Of a stretch of DNA of 64,000 bases, positions 54,486-63,357 are shown piece after piece. The stretch comes from Arcticibacter sp045629565 (GTDB lineage Bacteria; Bacteroidota; Bacteroidia; Sphingobacteriales; Sphingobacteriaceae): assembly GCF_045629565.1 (NCBI RefSeq), contig NZ_JAZQRL010000008.1, positions 1-64,000 on the forward strand. The letters are read 5' to 3'. The stretch's first letter is position 1; each line of letters starts with the position of its first letter. The notes below the pieces were generated by a model. That model was given only the letters and a program-made list of their open reading frames with translations, was not told the origin of the DNA and searched no databases. Position numbers and translations under genes: made by a program.

Positions 54486-55460
54486 TCATTTCAATAAAGT
54501 TAAAGCGGTCAAAGTAATACCCTCTCCGGAGATCCCATAATGATTGAATATATCATTTTGAGAGCCTGTCACCGTATATTCATCCGGAATACCCATGATC
54601 TTGAATCGATTGGAGAAACCATTCTCCATCAAAAACGAAGCGCATGCTTCTCCAAGACCCCCGTAAACACTATGTTCCTCAACAGTGATAATGGGTACCC
54701 CCCGTTTGGCCATCGTGGAGATAAGTTCATAATCAAGTGGCTTAACCGTATGCATACTCACAACAGCAACCCCGAACCGATGCTCAGCCTGCAGCCTTTC
54801 CGCTGCCTCGAACGCAGGATAAACGGCCTCTCCGGTTGCAATAATAACCAGATCTTCACCCTCACGAATAACCCGGCCTTTTCCGAACTCGAAAGCTTGC
54901 TCGCCCACCGACGGGAGATGTGGCATATTCTTCTTCCCGAAGCGTAAATAAACGGGCTTATCCAAAGCAGCAGCATGCTTTATAGCCTGCTCCGTCTCAA
55001 AGTTATCGGCAGGAGCCACTATTATCAGATTGTTGACAGCTCGCAACGCTGCGAAATCGTGCAGACTGTGATGGGTAGAACCCAGCGCACCATAACTTAC
55101 CCCAGCACTGATGCCTATCAAATTGACAGCGTTATCTGAATAAGCTACGTCGTTTTTTATCTGCTCGAAAGACCTCGCAGTAAGAAAGCAGGCCGGTGAA
55201 ACGGCAAATACCTTTTTGCCCGTCGACGCAATTCCTGCTGCAACGCCCACAAGATTTTGTTCTGCTATGCCAATTTCAACCAGCTGTTCAGGAAACCGGG
55301 TTCCAAAAGGAACAAGTTTCCCCGAGCCTCTTGAGTCACTCGTTACTACAATGATATCTTTGTCGCTTTCAGCCAAAGCTTGCAGCGTATTAGAAAAAGC
55401 CTCCAAATTCGCCAATCCGGCAGCCTGCGTCACGCTTTTAATTTCTTCCAATGCTCCCAT
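54486..55460 (-). CDS. Transketolase-like enzyme, C-terminal subunit (sugar operon)
   Basis: A 324-residue C-terminal half of a split transketolase. The TPP-activating Glu lies in VEIGIAEQNLVGVAAGIAS, and HTVKPLDYELIST, VEEHSVYGGLGEA are the later motifs. It is clearly different from the housekeeping copy at 32944 (for example GSTHHSLHDF in place of DGATHQILED around the substrate His), which suggests another donor or acceptor sugar. It begins 1 base after the N-terminal subunit gene. Confidence 0.92.
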   Translation of the reverse strand: MGALEEIKSVTQAAGLANLEAFSNTLQALAESDKDIIVVTSDSRGSGKLVPFGTRFPEQLVEIGIAEQNLVGVAAGIASTGKKVFAVSPACFLTARSFEQIKNDVAYSDNAVNLIGISAGVSYGALGSTHHSLHDFAALRAVNNLIIVAPADNFETEQAIKHAAALDKPVYLRFGKKNMPHLPSVGEQAFEFGKGRVIREGEDLVIIATGEAVYPAFEAAERLQAEHRFGVAVVSMHTVKPLDYELISTMAKRGVPIITVEEHSVYGGLGEACASFLMENGFSNRFKIMGIPDEYTVTGSQNDIFNHYGISGEGITLTALTLLK

Positions 55461-55461
55461 A

Positions 55462-56286
55462 TTAAATTATTTCCAATGCCTGATCCAGCTCGCTCTGCGC
55501 TGCCAGATACTGATCTTCTCCAGGCACGCCATGATGCCATTTGATCTGATCCTCCATATAACTTATACCCTTACCCTTCACTGTGTGCGCAATAATCAGG
55601 CTTGGCTTTCCGGCCTCAAACGGCAGACTGGCAAAAGCTTCGAGTAACTGTGCGTAATCATGCCCGTCTACCTCCCGAACAGCCCAACCAAAGCTTTCAA
55701 ACTTCTTGTCAATCGGATCTGTATTACATACGTCTATAGTACGGCCCGAGATCTGTAGCTTATTATTGTCTATAATCGCGCAGAGATTATCGAGCTTGTA
55801 GTGAGACGCTGTTAAGGCTGCCTCCCAGTTAGAGCCTTCGGGAAGTTCACCGTCACCAAGCAACGTAAAAACACGATAAGCTTTCTGGTCCAACCGGGCA
55901 GCGATAGCGTTACCGACACTAAGCGAAAGACCATGGCCCAGAGCTCCTGTATTCTGTTCAACGCCATGAACTTTTCTGGTTGGATGACCTATATAGTGCG
56001 ACTTGTATTGACACAAGGTTTCCAGATCTTTCTCTGGGAAAAACCCCTTATCAGCAAGCACAACATAAAGTGCTTCCACGCAATGTCCCTTGCTCTGTAT
56101 ATATCTGTCGCGATCCGGAGAGTGAAAGCCTTCCGGCGATACGTTCAAAACCGAATTATAGAGTACATTGAGAATATCAATACATGATAAACTTCCTCCT
56201 GTATGTCCTGCCTTTGCCCCGTAGATATACTTCAGGATCTTCTTCCGATATTCTACCGACTTCCTTTTCAGTTCTTTCTCTGTCAT
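55462..56286 (-). CDS. Transketolase-like enzyme, N-terminal subunit (sugar operon)
   Basis: A 274-residue TPP-binding half with GAKAGHTGGSLSCIDILNVLYN and LLGDGELPEGSNWEAALTASHYK. Compared with the copy at 32077, the GHPGGS motif is GHTGGS here. With the C-terminal subunit it forms one enzyme, probably a transketolase that cuts a two-carbon unit from a phosphorylated ketose made in this operon. Split transketolase-like pairs of this kind include apulose-4-phosphate transketolase. Confidence 0.92.
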   Translation of the reverse strand: MTEKELKRKSVEYRKKILKYIYGAKAGHTGGSLSCIDILNVLYNSVLNVSPEGFHSPDRDRYIQSKGHCVEALYVVLADKGFFPEKDLETLCQYKSHYIGHPTRKVHGVEQNTGALGHGLSLSVGNAIAARLDQKAYRVFTLLGDGELPEGSNWEAALTASHYKLDNLCAIIDNNKLQISGRTIDVCNTDPIDKKFESFGWAVREVDGHDYAQLLEAFASLPFEAGKPSLIIAHTVKGKGISYMEDQIKWHHGVPGEDQYLAAQSELDQALEII

Positions 56287-56305
56287 AATATGGAATTTAA
56301 ACCTA

Positions 56306-57712
56306 CTAGTGCTCGTAAATCTCCCAGCCGAGGTAGTTGCCGAATGCTTCCTTCAATATCCCGGCGGTCTTAGAGGCGTTCATTACCACATGGTGCTCAA
56401 ACCCGTTTCTGCAGACGTATTGCATCAATCCCTGCAAATTATTAATCTGAGCAACCGCCCTGTTCCCGAAGGTGTTCAGTGCATCATCCGTAAGCTGACC
56501 TTCCCCAAAATAAGCTTTAATAACACCTCGTGTGTCATCTGTGCTGATCCTGCCGAAAGTCAGAGGCATAGCCGGTGTGCGGCCTGAAAGTGCGCCATAC
56601 GTATTCTCTACTCCTACAGTAGTTCCCAGAATTGGCGCAGTGCTTATTTCAATATCAGGCAAGAACGACTTCGCCCAGTTACCACAATGAAATAGCACGC
56701 ATTTGTCTTCATCTGAAGCATAATTATTATTCCAGTCTACCAGCGCGCTTGGTGAGCCAGAAGCTAGCTGCATGGCATACATGGTAAGCGTTCCCGTCAC
56801 ATCTACCTCGCAGGCACTAGGCAACATATTCTCGCTCATCATACTCATACTCGTACATACATTGCACCCGTAGTTCTTTTGCAAGGATGTCCAGCATTGA
56901 ATGGCTGACGCATCAAGTGCGTTGTCATTCATAAACCTGTTAAGAACAACATCCAGCTTTGCTATCTGAATCAATGCCTCCGATGGGGCCGATCCCGTAG
57001 GCGTGTAACTGGCAATGCGCTCAAGATGATCCTTTACAACCTGGTCATCTTTCGTCAATTTATTAGCGTCTCCTAATATCTCAGACAGATCTACCGTCAC
57101 GACCGATATCCCCTGGCGCTGCAATATCTTTTCGCTATACCTGACAGTATTGAAGCCTCCGGGCCGGGCGCCCACTGCACCGATACGGGCGTTACGAAGT
57201 CCTTTCACAACACGACAAACTCCTAAAAAGTCACTAAGGTCCTGCGTAAACGAGGGGTCTGAAGGGCTTACCACATGTTTAGTAGTAAGTGTATACTTAA
57301 TTCCGAACTGATACAGGTTATTGCATACGGATATCTTACCACACCACGAGTCTCTGCGTCTCGCCAAATCCAGCTTATCCAGATCGTCGGGATATGCCTG
57401 GATAAGTACCGGCACATTAAGCCCGGATAACTTAAGCGTTTCCGCCACTCCCCTCTCATCTCCGAAATTCGGAAGCACTACCAGTACTCCCATTATTTCA
57501 TCCTTATGTCTTTTAAACAGATCGGCACACTTGCGGGCATCGTTAAATGTCTCTACTCCACCCAACTTGGTTTCCCACTCTTCCAACAAGATCGGCCTGA
57601 TGTTCAACTTTTCCAGTATTTCCAGGATCTCAATGCGTGCATCGGCAACCAGTCGGTCTGGAAAAAAATCCCGGTTGCCTATTATTACTCCTAAACTAAT
57701 TGGTTCTTTCAT
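56306..57712 (-). CDS. L-fucose/L-arabinose isomerase-family protein
   Basis: A 468-residue protein of the FucI/AraA fold: an N-terminal Rossmann-like part (about 1-170), a middle part and a C-terminal beta domain (about 320-468). Likely metal ligands are in SENMLPSACEVDVTG (Glu, Asp) and VLFHCGNW (His). The family turns aldoses into ketoses with Mn or Mg. The sequence is far from classical FucI or AraA, so the sugar is open. It lies 5 bases after the DeoR regulator and is the first enzyme of the operon. Confidence 0.87.
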   Translation of the reverse strand: MKEPISLGVIIGNRDFFPDRLVADARIEILEILEKLNIRPILLEEWETKLGGVETFNDARKCADLFKRHKDEIMGVLVVLPNFGDERGVAETLKLSGLNVPVLIQAYPDDLDKLDLARRRDSWCGKISVCNNLYQFGIKYTLTTKHVVSPSDPSFTQDLSDFLGVCRVVKGLRNARIGAVGARPGGFNTVRYSEKILQRQGISVVTVDLSEILGDANKLTKDDQVVKDHLERIASYTPTGSAPSEALIQIAKLDVVLNRFMNDNALDASAIQCWTSLQKNYGCNVCTSMSMMSENMLPSACEVDVTGTLTMYAMQLASGSPSALVDWNNNYASDEDKCVLFHCGNWAKSFLPDIEISTAPILGTTVGVENTYGALSGRTPAMPLTFGRISTDDTRGVIKAYFGEGQLTDDALNTFGNRAVAQINNLQGLMQYVCRNGFEHHVVMNASKTAGILKEAFGNYLGWEIYEH

Positions 57713-57717
57713 TTTGG

Positions 57718-58482
57718 TTAGCTTGCTATAATTAACTCGATATCGTTGTCGCTAAATAAATTTTTATACTTTTCTTCAATTCCACCATCAGTAATAATGT
57801 AGTTGATCAGGGAAAGTGCGCCCAGACTGGCGAAAGAACTCTTCCCGATTTTGGTTGAATCAGCTACCAGATAAGTAGTATCCGCAGCATTGATCATCGC
57901 CTTTTTAACAACCAGATCACTGATACTTGGATAAGTGAGCCCTGCTTTTAAGGAAATCCCGGCGGTGGCCAAAAACAGCTTTTGAACATTCAGCCCCGTA
58001 AAAAAATCTGCCGCCTTCTGCCCGGTAAGCGAAAGCGTAGGTGGCTTAAACTCTCCGCCGGTCATAATCACCTCAATACCCGGTTCGGCGCCAAGCATTA
58101 ACGCAATATTAAGCGCATTGGTAATAACTGTCAGGTTTTTTATTCCTTTGAGTTTCTTTGCAATCTCAGTAGTAGTCGATCCGGAATCCAGAATGATGGT
58201 ATCACCACTTTCAATATACTCCAGACATTTATTTGCAATAAGTTCCTTCTTATCCAGATTATCCTGATTACTGAGCGAAAAAGTCTTCACCTGGTCTTCT
58301 ACATTTTTCAAAAATGCCCCCCCATGCTCTCGCATCACCAAACCGTCCTTCTCCAGCTTTTCAAGGTCCTGCCGGATCGTTACTTCTGTCACCTTAAAAA
58401 GTTTAGCGAGATTGATCACCTTTGCAGAACCATCTTCCTTTAATAGTTCCAGAATTTTATCTCTTCTTTGGTTAGCGAGCAT
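57718..58482 (-). CDS. DeoR/GlpR-family transcriptional regulator
   Basis: A 254-residue repressor. N-terminal winged helix (about 1-60; RRDKILELLKEDGSAKVINL, TEVTIRQDLEKLEKDGLV) and a C-terminal sugar-phosphate-sensing domain with TIILDSGSTTTEIAKKL and VIMTGGEFKPPTLSL. It most likely controls the operon it heads and is released by a phosphorylated sugar. The start is the ATG at 58482; the frame is open 29 codons further up, across the probable promoter. Confidence 0.93.
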   Translation of the reverse strand: MLANQRRDKILELLKEDGSAKVINLAKLFKVTEVTIRQDLEKLEKDGLVMREHGGAFLKNVEDQVKTFSLSNQDNLDKKELIANKCLEYIESGDTIILDSGSTTTEIAKKLKGIKNLTVITNALNIALMLGAEPGIEVIMTGGEFKPPTLSLTGQKAADFFTGLNVQKLFLATAGISLKAGLTYPSISDLVVKKAMINAADTTYLVADSTKIGKSSFASLGALSLINYIITDGGIEEKYKNLFSDNDIELIIAS

Positions 58483-58534
58483 AGCCGTTCGTTTTATATT
58501 CTCACATTCGATGAATCTTCCATCGAGGTACAAC

Positions 58535-58542
58535 CAAAAATA
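58535..58542 (-). promoter_or_regulatory. -7 promoter box of the DeoR-led sugar operon
   Basis: The minus strand reads TATTTTTG, an exact TAnnTTTG match, 52 bases before the DeoR ATG. A TTTG lies at 58567-58570 (24-base spacing) and a TTTC at 58563-58566 (20-base spacing). No other good candidate lies in the 318-base gap. Confidence 0.4.
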
Positions 58543-58561
58543 CAAAACAATAATTAAAAAA

Positions 58562-58577
58562 CGAAACAAATCGAAAC
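58562..58577 (-). promoter_or_regulatory. Possible DeoR operator: GTTTCG direct repeat
   Basis: On the minus strand GTTTCG occurs twice, 10 bp apart (58572-58577 and 58562-58567), one helical turn, over the -33 region. Direct or inverted TTTCG-type repeats are known as DeoR-family operators. A third TTCGTTTG in the opposite direction lies at 58596-58603. The rest of 58604-58800 has only a weak 7 bp hairpin (58690-58714). Confidence 0.4.
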
Positions 58578-58800
58578 CATTAGAAGAAAATAAACTTCGT
58601 TTGATTGACGTACACCATCACGTATTAGCTGCAAGAATGTCGAAGTCAATATTTCCACCCATGACAACTTTAAGCGTATAATACTATATAAGAACCTGTG
58701 CCCCGAGGGTTCTTCCAACCGATATAAGTCAATGATGAGCAGAACGGATCGGCTTTGTTAAATCTTTTGATTAATTTGCCCCAAAATATTATTTAATCTG

Positions 58801-59838
58801 ATGATCAAAAGGTACTCCATTTTACTATTAGTTACAGCGGGAATTTTTACACTAGGATGTAGTGAAACAAAGAGCAACAGCAATAACAAGAGGACGCCCT
58901 CCCCAACCACTTCTGACGTGGCAGCAGGACAAGAAGAAGCACCGGTCACTTCTGCATTAGATACTGCTGCTTATAATCTTAAAAACAAAGAACTCGCAAA
59001 TGGAGACACATCGGGATACTGGCCTGTCAAAAATCAGCCCTATCCATTGGAGGGAGCAATCCTTCCTTTTAAGCGTGTTGTAGCCTATTATGGTAATCTC
59101 TATTCAAAGAGAATGGGCATACTTGGCGAATACGAACCTAAAGAGATGCTTTCACGGCTTAATGTAGAAGTAAAGAAATGGGAAAAGGCTGATCCGAAAA
59201 CTCCTGTACAGCCTGCCTTACATTATATTGCAGTAGTGGCGCAGGGCGATGGAGGTAAAGACGGGAAATACCGCTTCAGAATGCCTGAGAAACATATCGA
59301 CTCCGTGATCAATATGGCTAAAACGATAAACGCGATAGTTTTTCTTGATATTCAGGTATCACTCAGCACTATTCAGGATGAACTTCCACTGCTCGAAAAA
59401 TACCTCAGGCTTCCCAATGTCCACTTAGGTATCGACCCGGAATTTTCAATGAAAACAGGAGCGAAACCGGGCTCAAGAATCGGAACCTATGATGCTGCAG
59501 ACATCAACTATTGTTCTCAATACCTTGCCAAACTGGTTAAGGAAAATAATCTTCCGCCAAAGATCTTCGTTATACACCGTTTTACACGCAAGATGGTTAC
59601 TAACACCAAGGACATCAAGCTTCGTCCGGAGGTACAAGTAGTCATGCACATGGACGGATGGGGCGAGCCGGAATTAAAGAAGGGCACATACCGCCACTTC
59701 ATATTCCCTGAGCCAGTTCAGTTCGCGGGCTTCAAAATATTTTATAAAAATGACCTGAAAAAAGCACCTAACAGGCTGATGACTCCTGAAGATCTTCTGA
59801 AGCTTAAGCCTCAGCCCGTATACATCCAGTACCAATAA
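58801..59838 (+). CDS. Conserved lipoprotein of unknown function
   Basis: A 345-residue lipoprotein: signal with lipobox FTLGC (Cys20), a Ser/Asn/Thr-rich linker to about 60, then a globular domain of about 280 residues. This has the look of a TIM-barrel-like hydrolase fold: VVAYYGN, LHYIAVVAQGDGG, AIVFLDIQVS, VHLGIDPEFSM, FVIHRFT and VVMHMDGWG end strands with acidic or His residues. I know of no named function for it. It is divergent from the sugar operon, and no partner gene is seen. Confidence 0.8.
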   Translation: MIKRYSILLLVTAGIFTLGCSETKSNSNNKRTPSPTTSDVAAGQEEAPVTSALDTAAYNLKNKELANGDTSGYWPVKNQPYPLEGAILPFKRVVAYYGNLYSKRMGILGEYEPKEMLSRLNVEVKKWEKADPKTPVQPALHYIAVVAQGDGGKDGKYRFRMPEKHIDSVINMAKTINAIVFLDIQVSLSTIQDELPLLEKYLRLPNVHLGIDPEFSMKTGAKPGSRIGTYDAADINYCSQYLAKLVKENNLPPKIFVIHRFTRKMVTNTKDIKLRPEVQVVMHMDGWGEPELKKGTYRHFIFPEPVQFAGFKIFYKNDLKKAPNRLMTPEDLLKLKPQPVYIQYQ

Positions 59839-59886
59839 AAATACAAAGGTTTTTAAACCATGTAACTGTATATCTGTTTATTAAAT

Positions 59887-60429
59887 ATGGCACTAGAACA
59901 AGCAACATTTGGCGCCGGGTGTTTTTGGTGTACCGAGGCGGTGTTTCAAAATTTGAAAGGCGTCTCAGCATGCACGTCAGGCTATATGGGTGGTCAGGTA
60001 ACAAATCCCACTTATGATGATGTGTGTGGCGGTGATACGGGACATGCGGAAGTAATACAAGTAGACTTTGACCCTGAAGTCATCAGTTATGATGAACTCC
60101 TTCTCGTCTTTTTCAAAACGCATTCACCTACGACCTTAAACCGTCAGGGAAATGACGTCGGGACGCAATATCGCTCGGTGATCTTCTATCATAACCAGGA
60201 GCAGAAAAAGGCGGCCGAAAAAATGATAGATGAACTTACCAAGCAGAACGTTTTCGATAAGCCGATAGTAACGGAGATTGCACCGGTATCAGCGTTTTAT
60301 AAAGCAGAAGATTATCATCAAAATTTCTTCTCAACTAACCCCAACAAAGCGTACTGCGTCTTTGTCATACAGCCAAAGCTCGACAAGTTTACTAAAGAGT
60401 TCAAAGAAAAGCTGAAAGAGCATTCATAA
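59887..60429 (+). CDS. msrA: Peptide methionine-(S)-S-oxide reductase
   Basis: A 180-residue MsrA with the catalytic motif GAGCFWCTEAVFQ near the N-terminus, GDTGHAEV, and KAEDYHQNFFSTNPNKAYC at the end. It repairs oxidised methionine in proteins with thioredoxin as reductant. No fused MsrB domain. Length is standard. Confidence 0.96.
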   Translation: MALEQATFGAGCFWCTEAVFQNLKGVSACTSGYMGGQVTNPTYDDVCGGDTGHAEVIQVDFDPEVISYDELLLVFFKTHSPTTLNRQGNDVGTQYRSVIFYHNQEQKKAAEKMIDELTKQNVFDKPIVTEIAPVSAFYKAEDYHQNFFSTNPNKAYCVFVIQPKLDKFTKEFKEKLKEHS

Positions 60430-60442
60430 GGCCAGCCCATAT

Positions 60443-60484
60443 AAAGACAAAAGCCGTCAGCAAATTGCGACGGCTTTTGTCTTT
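60443..60484. terminator. Bidirectional terminator between msrA and parC
   Basis: Perfect 16 bp arms (60443-60458 and 60469-60484) around a 10-base loop, ending 1 base before the parC stop codon. It serves two convergent genes. Confidence 0.8.
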
Positions 60485-60485
60485 A

Positions 60486-63221
60486 CTAGAACAGGCCTAG
60501 CTGTCCCTTGTCATCTATATCGTCAGGGTTGGTTATTTCCAGTTTAACGTCTTTTGACTTTTTCTTATACTCCTGATCTGCCGTTGGGACTTCCGGAGAG
60601 GAATTCGCTTCGGGACTGTGCTGGGCAACTTCCTTCTCCGCCTCGTCATCTATTTTTTCAGCCTCTACTACATCCTCCAGAGAGGTATCCGGAACAGGAT
60701 CCGGTACATCTTCTTCATCATCGTGTTCGGCAATCAGCTGGATATCCTTGATATCGTATTGAGACAGCTTGTTCCCCTGAGCTTTCATTCCTTTTACATC
60801 GATAACATCCGCCAGATTCAGCTCAATATGCTCAGGCGTCTGGTTCTTACCTTTTAAGATTTCCACCGTCACAACAGGCTGTGCCGCTCCCGATATAAGT
60901 CTAAGCTTAGATCCCGGTTCTTCACTAATAATACTTACCGTTTTACCGATTGAAATGTCGTCAAACGTAAAGCGCTTAACATAATAATTCTTCGATTTTC
61001 CGTCAAAATGAACCACTGTATACACCTTATCCGCATCGTATTTCTCTATGAGAAGCATCTTGTCATCAAAGTGATTGGTCAGATCGAACGACGTAAGCTC
61101 ATAAATACCTGAGGCCATCACTGTCAGGATCTTATCAGGTCCGTCAAATTCACCCAGGTATTGACCTCTTCCGTCTACGTTCAGTCGCTTCAGAATATCA
61201 TCGTACCAGATCTTACGGCCCGACAAGGTCGAAATCCCTTTCGTCTTGAGCAAGACTTTTCGAATCGGATAACGTGTTACAATATTACCCATTGAGCTGC
61301 GCCCCTTAATGGCTATATCCGCGAAGTTGATTTCAAGCTGTAATTTCTTCAGCTTGGAATGAGGTTTTAGCTGAATAGTAACCACTTCAGCCTCACCGTT
61401 CGGATTGGCCGTAAAATACAACAACTTAGAACCTTTGGTACCTTTCGTAAGGTCATATTCCTTATCACGTGTAACGCCGAGAACCGCAAACCGCTTGATA
61501 TACGATGTTCCGCTTTCTCCGTCCTTATAAATCATGTTATATATCGTACGCTCGTCTCCCTTTTTGAACACCGCAACGTGTTCAATATCCTTACCCACAA
61601 ACACCTTCTCCTGCACCTTGGTTACCAGGAAGGCTCCGGACTTGCGAAAAACAATAATTTCATCCAGGTCAGAACAATCACATACGAATTCATCCTTTTT
61701 AAGTCCCGACCCAATAAAGCCATCCTCCCTGTTCACATACAGCTTCACATTGGCCAAAGCCACTTGCGACGCCTCAACACGGTCAAATGTACGTAGTTCG
61801 GTCTTCCGTTCTCTGCCTTTGCCATACTTTTCCCTGATGCGCTCAAACCATGCAATAGCGTAGTCGGTGAGATGCTTCAGATGATGACTCACTTCCTTGA
61901 TACCGGCATTAAGAGCCTTCAACTGATCGTCCGCCTTCTTTACATCGAACCGGGTAATACTGCTCATCGGTTTGTCGATAAGCTTCTTATAATCTTCCGG
62001 CAGAATCACACGATAAAATTGCGGAAAGAACGGCTCAAAAAGGTCGTTCAACACTTGAACTACTCCCTCAAACGTACCAGAATTCTCATACCGGGGATGT
62101 TTATACATACCCTCCTGTATAAATATCTTTAGCAGTAATCCGAAAAATATTTTTTCTTTCAGTTCGAGCAAACGAATTTCAAGCTCCCGTTTCAACAGGT
62201 TCCGGGTATTCTGCGTATTCTCAATAAGAATATCGTTTACACTTAAAAAATGAGGTTTGTCGTCACGAATAACACAGGTATTCGGTGATATCGATACTTC
62301 ACAGTCTGTAAACGCATAAAGCGCATCGATGGTAACGTCGGGAGAAATTCCCGGAGCCAGTTGCACGATAATCTCGACGTTTTGAGCGGTATTATCTTCA
62401 ATACGTTTGATCTTTATCTTGCCTTTATCGTTTGCCGATATGATGCTATCGATTAAGCTCCCGGTAGTGGTAGAAAAAGGAATCTCCGTAATAGCGAGTG
62501 TCTTCTTATCCCGCTCCTCTATTTTAGCCCGCACCCGCACCCTTCCACCGCGCTGTCCCTCATTATAATTGGAACAGTCGGCCATCCCTGCCGTTGGAAA
62601 ATCCGGGAGCAAATCAGGTCTCTTCCCCTGGAGCACCCCTATAGACGCGTCAATAAGCTCAATAAAGTTATGAGGCAGAATCTTCGTTGCAAGCCCTACC
62701 GCAATCCCCTCTGCACCTTGTGCAAGAAGGAGTGGAAACTTTACAGGGAGGGTAATCGGTTCCTGGTTTCTTCCATCATAACTGGCTTGCCATTCGGTAG
62801 TATCCGGATTAAAGACCACTTCATTAGCAAACTTGGACAGCCTCCCCTCTATATACCGTGGAGCAGCGGCCGAGTCTCCTGTCATAGGATCACCCCAGTT
62901 ACCCTGCATATCAATCAGCAGGTTCTTCTGACCTATCTGTACCATGGCATCACCAATCGATGCATCACCGTGGGGGTGATATTTCATTGTATTCCCAATG
63001 ACATTCGCCGCCTTGTTAAAACGGCCGTCATCCATTTCTTTAAGTGAATGCAGTATGCGTCTTTGAACAGGTTTAAAGCCGTCGTTAATGTGCGGAACAG
63101 CCCTATCAAGAATTACATAGGATGCGTAGTCAAGAAACCAATTTTCATATAAGCCGTTAATGAGTGTAGCATTTTGTAATTTATCTTCATTCTCATTCGT
63201 GTTATTTGATTCGTCGCTCAT
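60486..63221 (-). CDS. parC: DNA topoisomerase IV subunit A
   Basis: A 911-residue type IIA topoisomerase A subunit. DYASYVILDRAVPHINDGFKPVQRRIL opens the winged-helix domain, KYHPHGDASIGDAMV is the QRDR-like part, and APRYIEGRLS holds the catalytic Tyr. The C-terminal third carries beta-propeller-like repeats, and an acidic Glu/Asp-rich tail follows. It unlinks daughter chromosomes with ParE. The start sequence fits ParC of Bacteroidota rather than GyrA. Confidence 0.92.
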   Translation of the reverse strand: MSDESNNTNENEDKLQNATLINGLYENWFLDYASYVILDRAVPHINDGFKPVQRRILHSLKEMDDGRFNKAANVIGNTMKYHPHGDASIGDAMVQIGQKNLLIDMQGNWGDPMTGDSAAAPRYIEGRLSKFANEVVFNPDTTEWQASYDGRNQEPITLPVKFPLLLAQGAEGIAVGLATKILPHNFIELIDASIGVLQGKRPDLLPDFPTAGMADCSNYNEGQRGGRVRVRAKIEERDKKTLAITEIPFSTTTGSLIDSIISANDKGKIKIKRIEDNTAQNVEIIVQLAPGISPDVTIDALYAFTDCEVSISPNTCVIRDDKPHFLSVNDILIENTQNTRNLLKRELEIRLLELKEKIFFGLLLKIFIQEGMYKHPRYENSGTFEGVVQVLNDLFEPFFPQFYRVILPEDYKKLIDKPMSSITRFDVKKADDQLKALNAGIKEVSHHLKHLTDYAIAWFERIREKYGKGRERKTELRTFDRVEASQVALANVKLYVNREDGFIGSGLKKDEFVCDCSDLDEIIVFRKSGAFLVTKVQEKVFVGKDIEHVAVFKKGDERTIYNMIYKDGESGTSYIKRFAVLGVTRDKEYDLTKGTKGSKLLYFTANPNGEAEVVTIQLKPHSKLKKLQLEINFADIAIKGRSSMGNIVTRYPIRKVLLKTKGISTLSGRKIWYDDILKRLNVDGRGQYLGEFDGPDKILTVMASGIYELTSFDLTNHFDDKMLLIEKYDADKVYTVVHFDGKSKNYYVKRFTFDDISIGKTVSIISEEPGSKLRLISGAAQPVVTVEILKGKNQTPEHIELNLADVIDVKGMKAQGNKLSQYDIKDIQLIAEHDDEEDVPDPVPDTSLEDVVEAEKIDDEAEKEVAQHSPEANSSPEVPTADQEYKKKSKDVKLEITNPDDIDDKGQLGLF

Positions 63222-63313
63222 TCTATTAATAAAGATCTCTGGAATGCCGTAAAGATAACAGTTTTAATTTAAACAGCCCCGAAGCAAGCACCCGCAGGCT
63301 GGTCTGAAAATAA

Positions 63314-63341
63314 AAAAACCCGGTGCAGGCACCGGGTTTTT
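63314..63341 (-). terminator. Terminator of clpC
   Basis: A 12-13 bp near-perfect palindrome with a CCCGGTGC core and, on the minus strand, a T run (63311-63318) after the stem. It lies 17 bases after the clpC stop. Confidence 0.8.
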
Positions 63342-63357
63342 CACTTCATATAAAGAA

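Noticed and set aside
58690..58714. A hairpin (AAGAACC and complement) in the gap between the DeoR gene and the lipoprotein gene.
   Set aside because: Only 7 bp, no T tract and no gene ends here, so a terminator or riboswitch cannot be supported.
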